Assembly: GCA_902793405.1 (NCBI GenBank) | Contig: CADBDH010000016.1 | Location: 1 to 54,084 of the forward strand | DNA: 54,084 nucleotides | Direction: 5' to 3' | Source: an uncultured Bacteroidales bacterium | GTDB taxonomy: Bacteria > Bacteroidota > Bacteroidia > Bacteroidales > Muribaculaceae | Shown here: positions 38,001 through 44,994 of the stretch, one piece after another | Layout: each line of letters starts with the position of its first letter | Numbering within the stretch: the stretch's first letter is position 1 | Made by a program: the position numbers and the translations under genes | Notes under the pieces: generated by a model | The model's database searches: none | What the model was told of the DNA's origin: nothing | What the model saw: the letters and a program-made list of their open reading frames with translations, nothing else

Positions 38001-39057
38001 TAACGTTTATAACGGCGGCATCACTTGGGCCAACAATATGCGACTGGCCGTGGATGGCGAGGGCAAGATTTATATTCCCGAATGGGGAGATGCCACTTCG
38101 GGCATCTATATCGCCGATCCCGACCACCTGGATGGCACCTATACCCAGTTCTTTGTCGGTAGCCGCAACTCCAGCGGTCTGATTACCAACAATGGCGAGA
38201 GCGTTGGCGGTTCGGTGCCTGGCGTTTGGATTCAGGGCACGGGCGCCGATACCAAGCTGTATGCCTTCCTCGAGGACGTCATCGGTCCCTCGGGCAAGGG
38301 CAACGGTGTGGGCATCTACAACATCGGTCAGCCCGATGGCAGCCTGCTCTCCACCTGGGACAAGGCTCCCGACAACTACCTTGACGTGGGTACGCTCATG
38401 ATTAACGGCAACGGCAACATCATCGCCGACAATGGCGGACGTGGCACTTGGGTCATGCAATACCGCAGCAGTGGCCAGAATCTGCAAAGTGTGCCTTCGC
38501 TCGTATTCGTCAATAACGATGGCGAGGTGGTTTACAACTCAGGTAGAGACCTCAGTTCGTTGACCGGTTCACTGATGTCGGGCTTTGCCATCAACAACAG
38601 CAACGACATGATGGTCATCAACGACGGCGACGGTGTGCTGCAGTTCTTCAACATCACCTGGAACGGCTCCACCCCCACCCTCGTGTCTAACGGCACTTCG
38701 TTCGTCGCCGATGCCCGCAGCAGCGTCAATGCCATTTACCAGATGGCGTTTGACTGGGGCGGCAACCTGGTGTGCGCCGGTGGCAATGTGGGTATCTATT
38801 CGATTCCTACTCAGGACAACCAGAGCACTACCCCCGCCAAGTCATCGCTCACTGTCACCAAGGGCCAGGCTGGTCTTGCCGGCGATGTGAACTGTGACGG
38901 CCTTGTGAATATTTCTGATGTCACTGCCCTCATCGACCACTTGTTGGGCAGCAGTCCCGAACCGTTTAACGAGCGGGCGGCCGACGTTGACGGCAGTACG
39001 GCTATCAATATCGCCGATGTGACAGCGCTCATCGACAGCCTGCTGGGTGCTTTCTGA
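35086..39057 (+). CDS. Secreted N-acetylmuramoyl-L-alanine amidase fused to duplicated propeller-like domains and a dockerin
   Basis: The 1323-residue protein has a signal peptide (MMKKILLLLLLAAGTVGMALA) and an Amidase_3 catalytic domain up to about residue 280. The zinc and catalytic residues are His35 (NPGHGG), Glu66 (FYESN), His134 (SIHSNA) and Glu231 (LVEGYFHT). A carboxypeptidase-regulatory-like domain follows at about 290-375. Then come two tandem copies of a 441-442-residue unit starting at Lys387 and Lys829; each opens with KGIFAY, has an Ig-like lead and a propeller-like body (GTIYVGER, GEGKVYIP, ATSGIYVADPD, FAINNSND). The last 58 residues form a type I dockerin (GDVNCDGLVNISDVTALI, DVDGSTAINIADVTALI). 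It would cleave the stem peptide from peptidoglycan glycan chains; the export as a surface protein is inferred. A PD40-like gene follows after about 30 bases. Confidence 0.9.
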   Translation: MMKKILLLLLLAAGTVGMALAVTADDVRIYINPGHGGWGPNDRPMATISYPMLSETGRPDTCGFYESNTNLWKGLEMREALKRMGVKGDNITMSRTASGPFPYDGNTYGAYSKPLTVISAEAEEGDYDMFISIHSNALTEGTSTNYPLYIYRGTDDAEAVSGSKAMCQKSWPLHWMNEVDPTSSYSRTSTYIKGDVSFYGSGSNSTNTASGVTYYGYLGALKHGVPGFLVEGYFHTYQPARHRALNQDYCRQEGIRLARGAADYFGINGETTGYIMGSVKDAVNSLQNSLYTYASGSIDAHAPVNGAVVNLYKGGTLVNTYTTDGNYNGIFVFDNLAPGNDYTISVSCDGYDELLNQGSYTVKANETTYMVLYLEGGEPLEPVEPVKGIFAYNLNRSIDDNGKYVFTFDCNSEPNEAYLVFTDSVSGEEAGRITLSGIVEGSNTLTFAPEDLPGNDGQVLAWSVNVVGKPITAIDRLNAVNASYTRATVAIDRSPESSHFGTIYVGERVGSNNAGNGLYACDIDGRPRNTTVYRGGQALSNCFRIGVDGEGKVYIPDWADATSGIYVADPDNLGGTFTPFFEGTRASSGLITNSNGEGVGSSVPSVWVQGYGADSKLYAYLEDVIGPSGKGNGVGVYNIGQPDGSLLATWDQAPNQYFDIGALEQSTNGNIIADPAGRGIWVCQNRSKGQNTAAVPSLVFVDNDGNVLFNSGTDLTALNGSAIAGFAINNSNDVMVINDGDGIVQFFDITWNGNVPVLTANGTSFTADARTSANAIYQMAFDWGGNLVCAGKNIGIYSIPTDNNQSTTPARTALSVVKKDLPVDTSFVKGIFAYGLNSAQNDDGSYTFTFNANTAARGASLIFTDNTTGEEVGRVALTDVVEGENTITLTEEQLPGNDGQVMNWAVNVVGDAITRITRLNDNYASYTRAAVAIDRSPESSHFGTIYVGERIAKNNAGNGIYACDINARPMNSNVYNGGITWANNMRLAVDGEGKIYIPEWGDATSGIYIADPDHLDGTYTQFFVGSRNSSGLITNNGESVGGSVPGVWIQGTGADTKLYAFLEDVIGPSGKGNGVGIYNIGQPDGSLLSTWDKAPDNYLDVGTLMINGNGNIIADNGGRGTWVMQYRSSGQNLQSVPSLVFVNNDGEVVYNSGRDLSSLTGSLMSGFAINNSNDMMVINDGDGVLQFFNITWNGSTPTLVSNGTSFVADARSSVNAIYQMAFDWGGNLVCAGGNVGIYSIPTQDNQSTTPAKSSLTVTKGQAGLAGDVNCDGLVNISDVTALIDHLLGSSPEPFNERAADVDGSTAINIADVTALIDSLLGAF
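36241..38865 (+). repeat. Tandem 1.3 kb internal duplication within the amidase gene
   Basis: Unit 1 starts at 36241 and unit 2 at 37567 (both GTCAAGGG), a period of 1326 bases, shrinking to 1323 at the GIYSIP motif (37468 and 38791) because unit 2 lacks one codon. Long nearly identical DNA stretches remain, for example around ATCGACCGCAGCCCCGAGAG. The duplication is in frame and both copies are intact. Confidence 0.9.
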
Positions 39058-39089
39058 TTCATTGTTTAACTCAACAAAAGAATTTTTTG

Positions 39090-40013
39090 ATGATGAAAAA
39101 TAATATGATATTCATGCTCCTGATGCTGACTGGCATCGCGAGTGCAAGTGCTCAAATCCTGAATGTGACGTCTGTCGAGCGCCTGGATGTTCCCGTTGCT
39201 GCCAACGGTATCATTCAGCAGGCCGTCGCCGTCAGTCCGCAAGGCGACTATATCCTGCTGTCGACCGACACCAAGCAGGGTCTTGTCAAATGGGACTTGT
39301 CAACAAATAGCGCTACTAGGCTCACCGATAAAGAAGGTGCCGGCAGCAATGTGTGTATCAGTCAGGATGGCGGGCAGGTGGTTTATGGCGAGTTGTCCTA
39401 TAAGAACAAACGTCGCCATGAAGCCGTCAAGGCCATCAACCTGGCCACAGGCAAGTCAACGACGCTGGTTAAGCCCACCCGTGACTTGCAGGGCTTTAAC
39501 GCTGGCAATGCCACTGCTACGGTAGTTGCCGACGGGCAGGTCAAGTCTTTTGCTCTTGCCAAAGGCGTGTCTGACGGTGACAATCGTTCCGTGCTGTCGA
39601 GGCATCACTTGAAACTCTACATCACCCAGGGCGGTGTGACGACGCAGTTGGCACCCAATGGCGCCGACGAGCGTTACATTTGGGGCTCGCTCTCGCCCGA
39701 CGGCAGCCGAGTGCTCTACTACGTGAGCGGCAAGGGGACTTTTGTGTGTGACATCGACGGCAGCCATGTCACAGCCATGGGCAACCTCACGGCTCCCAAG
39801 TGGTGGGACAACAAGACCATCGTGGGCATGGACGAGGAGGACGGCGAATATGCCATCACGGCCTCAAGGATTGTAGCGCGCACACTCAGCGGCGAGCAGC
39901 AGGTGCTCACCGGCGATGATGTGATTGCTACCTATCCCCTGCCCTGTGCCCAGAGCGGAAAAATCGTCTTCTCGACCCCTGATGGCCAAATCTACCTGAT
40001 CTCGGCAGAATAA
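39090..40013 (+). CDS. Secreted PD40/TolB-like beta-propeller protein
   Basis: The product of about 307 residues (an ATG one codon later at 39093 is equally possible) has a signal peptide (MMKNNMIFMLLMLTGIASASA). It is built of repeated blades of the WD40-like PD40 type: QAVAVSPQGDYILLSTDTKQ, NVCISQDGGQVVYGELSYK, WGSLSPDGSRVLYYVSGKGT, and GKIVFSTPDGQIYLIS at the end. Such propellers usually bind proteins or glycans without catalysis. It follows the amidase gene closely and ends at a strong terminator, so it probably belongs to that transcript and may be a partner of the amidase. Confidence 0.8.
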   Translation: MMKNNMIFMLLMLTGIASASAQILNVTSVERLDVPVAANGIIQQAVAVSPQGDYILLSTDTKQGLVKWDLSTNSATRLTDKEGAGSNVCISQDGGQVVYGELSYKNKRRHEAVKAINLATGKSTTLVKPTRDLQGFNAGNATATVVADGQVKSFALAKGVSDGDNRSVLSRHHLKLYITQGGVTTQLAPNGADERYIWGSLSPDGSRVLYYVSGKGTFVCDIDGSHVTAMGNLTAPKWWDNKTIVGMDEEDGEYAITASRIVARTLSGEQQVLTGDDVIATYPLPCAQSGKIVFSTPDGQIYLISAE

Positions 40014-40047
40014 CGGCCATAGTCAATAGATAGACGCATCAAAATCC

Positions 40048-40091
40048 AGCGCACTGCCCTCGAATCATTGGGCAGTGCGCTCATTTTTATA
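40048..40091 (+). terminator. Strong terminator after the amidase-propeller unit
   Basis: AGCGCACTGCCC and GGGCAGTGCGCT form a perfect 12-bp stem around a 10-base loop, followed by CATTTTTATA. It separates the amidase unit from fprA. Confidence 0.88.
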
Positions 40092-40108
40092 TAGAAAAAC
40101 ACTGCCTA

Positions 40109-40142
40109 TTTGGGTTGGAGAAAGAAAAATGTGTTAATTTTG
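40109..40142 (+). promoter_or_regulatory. Promoter for fprA-nfnA-nfnB
   Basis: TTTG at 40109-40112 and TAATTTTG at 40135-40142 are 22 bases apart, slightly long; GTTG at 40114-40117 would give 17. The ATG follows at 40185. Confidence 0.6.
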
Positions 40143-40184
40143 CAGGTTGAAACAACTATTAACCGACTAATGATATAACACAAA

Positions 40185-41372
40185 ATGGGTAAGAAACTGA
40201 CTGACCGAGTGACTTGGGTAGGTAAAGTGGACTGGGAATTGAAGCGCTTTCATGGCGACGAGTTGTCCACCCACCGCGGCTCAAGTTACAACTCCTACTT
40301 GATCCGTGACCAAAAGACGGTCCTCATCGACACTGCATGGCTGCCCTACAGCCGCGAGTTCATCAAGAACCTGAAGCAGGAGATTGACCTCAACAAGATT
40401 GACTATATCGTGATGTGCCACAACGAGATTGACCACAGCGGAGCCCTCGTGGATCTGATGCGCGAAATCCCCGACACGCCCATCTACTGTACTGCCAAGG
40501 GCGAAGCCATCATCCGTGGCCATTACCACCAGGACTGGAACTTTGTCAACGTCAAGACCGGTGACACGCTGGAGCTGGGCGACACCACGCTGACCTTTAT
40601 CGAGGCAACGATGCTGCACTGGCCCGACACGATGTTCTGCTACCTGAGCGGTGAGGAAATCCTGTTCAGCAACGACGGCTTTGGCCAGCACTTTGCCACC
40701 GAGTCGCTCTATGACGACCAGGTGTGCATGGACGAGGTCTTGCAGGAGGCCGAGAAATATTATGCCAACATCCTTGCCCCCTTCAGCCCGCTGGTGGCCC
40801 GCAAGGTGAAGGAAATCCTGGCCATGAACCTGCCCGTGAAGATGATCTGCCCCAGCCATGGCATCATCTGGCGCAACAACCCCGGCCTGATTATCGAGAA
40901 ATACCAGCAGTGGAGCGATAATTACCAGCAGGACCAGGTGACCATCGTCTATGACACGATGTGGCAAAGCACCCGCCTGATGGCGCAGGCCATTGCCGAC
41001 GGCATCCGCGAGCAGTCACCCACGACGACGGTGAAGCTCTACAATGCCGCCCAGAACGACAAGAACGACATTCTTACCGAGGTGTTCCATTCCCGTGCCG
41101 TGCTCGTGGGCTCTCCCACCATCAACAACGGCTACAGCTATGCCATTGCCGGTATCCTGGAGATGCTCAAGGGCATGAAGCTGAAGAAGAAAAAAGGCGC
41201 CGCATTCGGCAGCTACGGCTGGAGTGGTGAGGGTATCAAACTCATCACCGAACACCTCAAGGCCGCTGGCATCGAACCCGTGAATGACGGTATCCGCACC
41301 CTGTGGGTTCCCGACCAGGATGCCTTGGAGCAGAGCCGCCAGTTCGGTAAGGAATTCATGACTCTGCTTTAA
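40185..41372 (+). CDS. fprA: A-type flavodiiron protein (O2/NO reductase)
   Basis: The 395-residue cytoplasmic protein has a metallo-beta-lactamase-like diiron domain (about 1-250) and a flavodoxin domain (about 252-395, FMN loop TMWQSTR). All diiron ligands are present with the exact family spacing: His79, Glu81, Asp83, His145, Asp164 and His225. It reduces O2 to water or NO to N2O and protects strict anaerobes. There is no fused rubredoxin or flavin reductase domain, so it needs an external electron donor. The next two genes on the strand encode Nfn, so a transfer from ferredoxin or NADPH through an unseen carrier is an attractive inference. Confidence 0.96.
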   Translation: MGKKLTDRVTWVGKVDWELKRFHGDELSTHRGSSYNSYLIRDQKTVLIDTAWLPYSREFIKNLKQEIDLNKIDYIVMCHNEIDHSGALVDLMREIPDTPIYCTAKGEAIIRGHYHQDWNFVNVKTGDTLELGDTTLTFIEATMLHWPDTMFCYLSGEEILFSNDGFGQHFATESLYDDQVCMDEVLQEAEKYYANILAPFSPLVARKVKEILAMNLPVKMICPSHGIIWRNNPGLIIEKYQQWSDNYQQDQVTIVYDTMWQSTRLMAQAIADGIREQSPTTTVKLYNAAQNDKNDILTEVFHSRAVLVGSPTINNGYSYAIAGILEMLKGMKLKKKKGAAFGSYGWSGEGIKLITEHLKAAGIEPVNDGIRTLWVPDQDALEQSRQFGKEFMTLL

Positions 41373-41444
41373 GGATATTAAGGTCCTTAAAGTCCTTAGA
41401 AGAAAACAATTTACAACTTAATAACTAATTCACAATTAAAACCA
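41373..41444 (+). other. Repetitive spacer between fprA and nfnA
   Basis: The first 30 bases contain near-repeats of the form AAGGTCCTTAAAGTCCTTAG, a low-complexity pattern, followed by AT-rich sequence before the nfnA ATG. No -7 box or terminator is seen, so read-through from fprA is likely. Confidence 0.5.
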
Positions 41445-42227
41445 ATGAACAAAATCGTTAGTAAAGAGCAGTTTTCTGCTAACGTGACCAAGCTTGTCGT
41501 TGAGGCTCCCCTCATCGCCAAGTCGCGCCGTGCCGGCCACTTCGTGATCGTGCGTTGTGGCGAAAAAGGCGAACGCATCCCCCTGACTATTGCTGACAGC
41601 GACCCCAAGGCCGGCACCATTACGCTGGTCATCCAGAGCGTGGGCGACAGCACCCGCAAGATCTGTGCCCTGGAACCTGGTGAATGCCTGCATGACGTAG
41701 TAGGTCCCCTGGGCCAGGCCACTCACATCCAGAAGTATGGCACCGTGCTGTGCGCCGGTGGCGGTGTGGGTACCGCTCCGCTGCTGCCCATCATCCGTGC
41801 GATGAAAGAGGCTGGCAACCGCGTGATCAGTGTACTCGCAGGCCGTACCAAGGACCTCATCATCCTTGAGGACGAGGTGCGTGCATCGAGCGATGAGGTA
41901 ATCATCATGACCGACGACGGCAGCTACGGCAACCAGGGTGTTGTTACCGTGGGAATGGAGGAAGTGCTCAAGCGTGAGCATGTGGACTACTGCGTGACCA
42001 TCGGTCCCGCCATCATGATGAAGTTCTGTGCCCTGTTGACCAAGAAGTATGAGGTGCCCACCGAGGCTTCGCTCAATGCCATCATGGTTGACGGTACCGG
42101 CATGTGCGGCGCTTGCCGCGTGACCGTGGGCGGCAAGACGCGCTTTGTGTGCGTCGAGGGCCCCGAGTTCAATGCCCATGAGATTGATTTTGACGAGTTG
42201 ATGATGCGCCTCAAGGGAGCTCAGTAA
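41445..42227 (+). CDS. nfnA: Nfn small subunit: NADH-dependent reduced ferredoxin:NADP+ oxidoreductase, subunit A
   Basis: The 260-residue flavoprotein has the ferredoxin-NADP reductase fold: an FAD-binding barrel (RIPLTIADSD, QSVGDSTRKI) and a nucleotide-binding half (LCAGGGVGTAPLLP, LAGRTKDLIILEDE). The iron-sulfur site near the end has Asp216, Cys221, Cys224 and Cys236, the unusual one-Asp, three-Cys [2Fe-2S] ligand set known from Nfn small subunits. With NfnB it makes the electron-bifurcating transhydrogenase that links NADPH to ferredoxin and NAD. Related proteins serve as sulfide dehydrogenase or dihydroorotate dehydrogenase electron-transfer subunits, but the adjoining nfnB argues for Nfn. 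Confidence 0.93.
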   Translation: MNKIVSKEQFSANVTKLVVEAPLIAKSRRAGHFVIVRCGEKGERIPLTIADSDPKAGTITLVIQSVGDSTRKICALEPGECLHDVVGPLGQATHIQKYGTVLCAGGGVGTAPLLPIIRAMKEAGNRVISVLAGRTKDLIILEDEVRASSDEVIIMTDDGSYGNQGVVTVGMEEVLKREHVDYCVTIGPAIMMKFCALLTKKYEVPTEASLNAIMVDGTGMCGACRVTVGGKTRFVCVEGPEFNAHEIDFDELMMRLKGAQ

Positions 42228-42311
42228 TCAGTTAGAAATTAGGAGTCAGGAATTAGGAATCGGCATCCGCCTTCTTGTGACTGACAACTAGAAATAAAGA
42301 AATAAACAATA
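42228..42311 (+). other. Repetitive spacer between nfnA and nfnB
   Basis: Contains short degenerate repeats of TTAGGA (42238-42262) in the form TTAGGAGTCAGGAATTAGGA, then AT-rich sequence to the nfnB ATG. No terminator or promoter is recognisable. Confidence 0.5.
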
Positions 42312-43769
42312 ATGGAACAGAACAATATGGATTCGCGTAACGAACAATGGCGCATTGACTTGCGTAATTCTAAGACTCCCAAGGAGCGCACCGCTATCCC
42401 CCGCGTGGAGATGCCGCAGCTTGATCCCAAGTACCGCATCACCTGCAACGAAGAAGTTAACCAGGGCATCACTGCCGAGCAGGCTGTGGTAGAGGCCAGC
42501 CGCTGTCTGGATTGTGCCAATCCCCAGTGTGTGACCGGTTGCCCCGTGAACATCAATATCCCCAAGTTCATCAAGAACATCGAGCGTGGTGAGTTTGGCC
42601 AGGCCGCCGCAACGCTCAAGGAGACCAGCTCGCTGCCCGCCGTGTGCGGCCGCGTCTGCCCGCAGGAGAAGCAGTGCGAGTCGCGCTGCATCCACACCAA
42701 GATGAACCACCCCGCCGTGGCTATCGGCTACCTGGAGCGCTTCGCCGCCGACTGGCAGCGTGACAACCTGCCCCAGGAGGTGCCTGCCATGGCTCCCGCC
42801 AACGGCATCAAGGTCGCTGTTATCGGTAGCGGTCCCTCGGGACTGTCGTTTGCCGGCGACATGGCCAAGAAGGGCTTCAGCGTGACCGTCTTCGAGGCAT
42901 TGCACGAGATTGGCGGCGTATTGAAGTATGGTATTCCCGAGTTCCGTCTGCCCAACCACATCGTGGATTACGAAATCGAGGGTCTGAGGAAGATGGGCGT
43001 TGAGTTCGTCAAGGACTGCCTCGTGGGCAAGACCATCAGCTATGAGGACCTGCACGAGATGGGCTTCAAGGGTGTATTCGTCGGCAGTGGTGCCGGCTTC
43101 CCCCGCTTCATGAACATCCCCGGCGAGAACCTCAACGGCATCATGTCGAGCAACGAGTACCTGACCCGCATCAACCTGATGGAAGCCGGCCGCGGTGGTG
43201 ATACCCCCGTGCTGCGTGGCAAGACCATCGCCGTGATTGGTGGCGGTAACACCGCTATGGACTCGACCCGTACCGCCCTGCGCATGGGTACCGAGCGCGT
43301 CATCCTCATCTATCGCCGCAGCGAGGAGGAGATGCCCGCCCGTCGTGAGGAGGTTGGCCATGCCAAGGAAGAAGGCGTTGAATTCAAGACCCTGCACAAT
43401 CCCATCGAGTACATCGGTGACGACAAGGGCCGCGTAGTGGCTATGCGTGTTCAGCGCATGGAACTGGGCGAACCCGATGCTTCGGGCCGTCGCAGCCCTG
43501 TGCCCGTCGAGGGTGCCATCGAGGAAATCCCCGTTGACCTGGTTATCGTGGCTGTTGGCGTATCGCCCAACCAGCTCGTGCCCCGCTCGATTCCCGGTCT
43601 GGACATCAGCAAGCGCAACACCATCGTTGTTAACGAGGAGACCATGCAGTCGTCGGTGGGCGACCTCTATGCCGGTGGCGACATCGTGCGTGGCGGTGCC
43701 ACCGTTATCCTGGCCATGGGCGACGGCCGCCGTGCCGCCCTCAACATGGCTAACGCTCTGCTTGGCTGA
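42312..43769 (+). CDS. nfnB: Nfn large subunit (glutamate synthase small-chain-like)
   Basis: The 485-residue protein begins with a two-cluster ferredoxin-like domain: Cys65, Cys68, Cys73 and Cys77, then Cys112, Cys116, Cys122 and Cys126. Two Rossmann folds follow: VIGSGPSGLSFAGDMAKKG for FAD and VIGGGNTAMDSTRTALRMG for NADPH, and the C-terminal DLYAGGDIVRGGATVILAMG typical of the family. It is the NADPH-binding and bifurcating subunit of Nfn. Sequences annotated as homotetrameric glutamate synthase (GltA) look alike, but the neighbouring nfnA and the lack of a glutamate synthase large subunit gene favour Nfn. Confidence 0.93.
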   Translation: MEQNNMDSRNEQWRIDLRNSKTPKERTAIPRVEMPQLDPKYRITCNEEVNQGITAEQAVVEASRCLDCANPQCVTGCPVNINIPKFIKNIERGEFGQAAATLKETSSLPAVCGRVCPQEKQCESRCIHTKMNHPAVAIGYLERFAADWQRDNLPQEVPAMAPANGIKVAVIGSGPSGLSFAGDMAKKGFSVTVFEALHEIGGVLKYGIPEFRLPNHIVDYEIEGLRKMGVEFVKDCLVGKTISYEDLHEMGFKGVFVGSGAGFPRFMNIPGENLNGIMSSNEYLTRINLMEAGRGGDTPVLRGKTIAVIGGGNTAMDSTRTALRMGTERVILIYRRSEEEMPARREEVGHAKEEGVEFKTLHNPIEYIGDDKGRVVAMRVQRMELGEPDASGRRSPVPVEGAIEEIPVDLVIVAVGVSPNQLVPRSIPGLDISKRNTIVVNEETMQSSVGDLYAGGDIVRGGATVILAMGDGRRAALNMANALLG

Positions 43770-43793
43770 TTCAGTTAAGACAAAAGAACAGAA

Positions 43794-43831
43794 AAGCGCC
43801 ACGTTCCGCTGGGGACGTGGCGCTTGATTTT
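43794..43831. terminator. Bidirectional terminator after nfnB
   Basis: AAGCGCCACGT and ACGTGGCGCTT form a perfect 11-bp stem with a 10-base loop, followed by GATTTTG on the plus strand and a CTTTTCTGTTCTTTTG tract on the minus strand. It can end both nfnB and the convergent secreted protein gene. Confidence 0.85.
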
Positions 43832-43848
43832 GCGGTCAAGTGTAAGTC

Positions 43849-44694
43849 TTACTTGATGATAACCTTCTTGCCGTTGTGGATGTAGATGCCGGCGGGCATG
43901 TTGCTGCCGTCGAACTTCTGACCCATCAGGTTGTAGTAAACGTTATCCTGAGCCTTAGCGGTTTCGATCTCCTCTACGCCCGAGGGAGTGTCCTCGTAGA
44001 AGTAGTTGATGCGGGTAACGGGCAGTTCAACATTGGTGCCGCAGCCATAGATGGCAGAGGCATCGGGGAAGTTCTCATAGTCCAGGAAGCTGGTCCAGTT
44101 GTCGGTGTACACCATAGCCTGGCCGCGTACGCCCGAGGTATAGAAGGGAGCATAGTCGCTGCCCCAGGTGCAGTTGTCATCATCCTGAGCATCATAGACA
44201 ACGGTGACAATCAGACCCTTGCCCTTGCCAAGAGCGAAGGGCTTCTCGGTCAAATCAAGCACGATCTCATGATCCTCATAGAGGAAGTCATACATCTCAA
44301 AGAATTGCTCCTCTTCAAGCACGAGATTGTTGAAGGGGAAGAACTGTTTAACACCTTCCACTACCTCAAATGCGGTGGCATCGGTCTCCTGCAGGTAGAG
44401 TTTCACGTCGCGCACGATGTTCTCGTAGGAGTCATTGTTCATGAACTTGAACGACAGCGTGGTGATGTTCACGTCCTTGTCGGCGTTGTCCAACTCGGCG
44501 GGAGTGTAGATCATCTGGGCACCGGTGTGGGCCAGGTAGAAGTTGGTGGGAGCCATGTCAAAGTAGGAGCCGTTGTAGAACTCGGTGGGATTCTCATAAT
44601 CGCCCACTTCCACTACACAACCGTGAATGTTGCCGGCTTGAGCGCTAAACGTCATTGCAGCGATTGCTGCCAGAATCATGTAAAGTTTCTTCAT
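43849..44694 (-). CDS. Secreted protein with T9SS-like C-terminal tail
   Basis: From the preferred ATG at 44694 the product has 281 residues and a signal peptide (MKKLYMILAAIAAMTFSAQA). A longer reading to 44928 adds 78 residues that cross the promoter and lack any family look. The middle part is a beta-rich, acidic domain (ITTLSFKFMNND, VRDVKLYLQETD, GLIVTVVYDAQDDDNC) similar to jelly-roll surface domains but not assigned. The end, VYYNLMGQKFDGS then MPAGIYIHNGKKVIIK, is a typical short sorting tail of Bacteroidales surface proteins (type IX secretion-like). It lies convergent to nfnB. Its function is unknown. Confidence 0.8.
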   Translation of the reverse strand: MKKLYMILAAIAAMTFSAQAGNIHGCVVEVGDYENPTEFYNGSYFDMAPTNFYLAHTGAQMIYTPAELDNADKDVNITTLSFKFMNNDSYENIVRDVKLYLQETDATAFEVVEGVKQFFPFNNLVLEEEQFFEMYDFLYEDHEIVLDLTEKPFALGKGKGLIVTVVYDAQDDDNCTWGSDYAPFYTSGVRGQAMVYTDNWTSFLDYENFPDASAIYGCGTNVELPVTRINYFYEDTPSGVEEIETAKAQDNVYYNLMGQKFDGSNMPAGIYIHNGKKVIIK

Positions 44695-44994
44695 GTTCAA
44701 TAAAGCATTAATAGTTAATAAAACGGTTATAGTAAATACTCTAGCTTGCTTCACAAGCAATAAATAGTCTGTAAATCTTGGCTTTCTTGAATGATATCGC
44801 AAAATTAGGCAATTTTTATGAATGACAAGAAAGAAATAGAACTTTTTTGACATGTAATTATCAAAATTGCATTTTTCATTTCTCCTGTTGCCTTTGATGG
44901 TCCGTTTGATTGCTTTTTGGGTGTCCAATTACGGATTTTTGAGTGAAAGGTGGGATTATATCCCTCTTTTTTTGTAGGTTTGCAGACTAAATGA
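44695..44994. other. Gap between the T9SS-tailed gene and nhaC
   Basis: About 300 AT-rich bases hold the leader hairpin and promoter of the minus-strand gene and, at 44975-44982, a TAGGTTTG box that could be the nhaC -7 element but sits only about 12 bases before its ATG. I see nothing else. Confidence 0.5.
44800..44829 (-). promoter_or_regulatory. Promoter for the T9SS-tailed protein
   Basis: On the minus strand CTTG (44826-44829) and TAATTTTG (44800-44807) are 18 bases apart. The leader of about 100 bases holds a small GCTTG/CAAGC hairpin at 44744-44758. Confidence 0.55.

Noticed and set aside
35428-38487. Long minus-strand frames (35428-36582 and 37561-38487) opposite the amidase
   Set aside because: They resemble each other only because the amidase is internally duplicated; no signal, motif or promoter.
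42288-43802. 504-residue open frame on the minus strand, opposite nfnB
   Set aside because: His-, Gly- and Val-rich antisense shadow of nfnB with no family motif; nfnB has all eight cluster cysteines.
44695-44928. 78-residue extension of the T9SS-tailed protein
   Set aside because: It crosses the likely promoter; the ATG at 44694 begins a perfect signal peptide.
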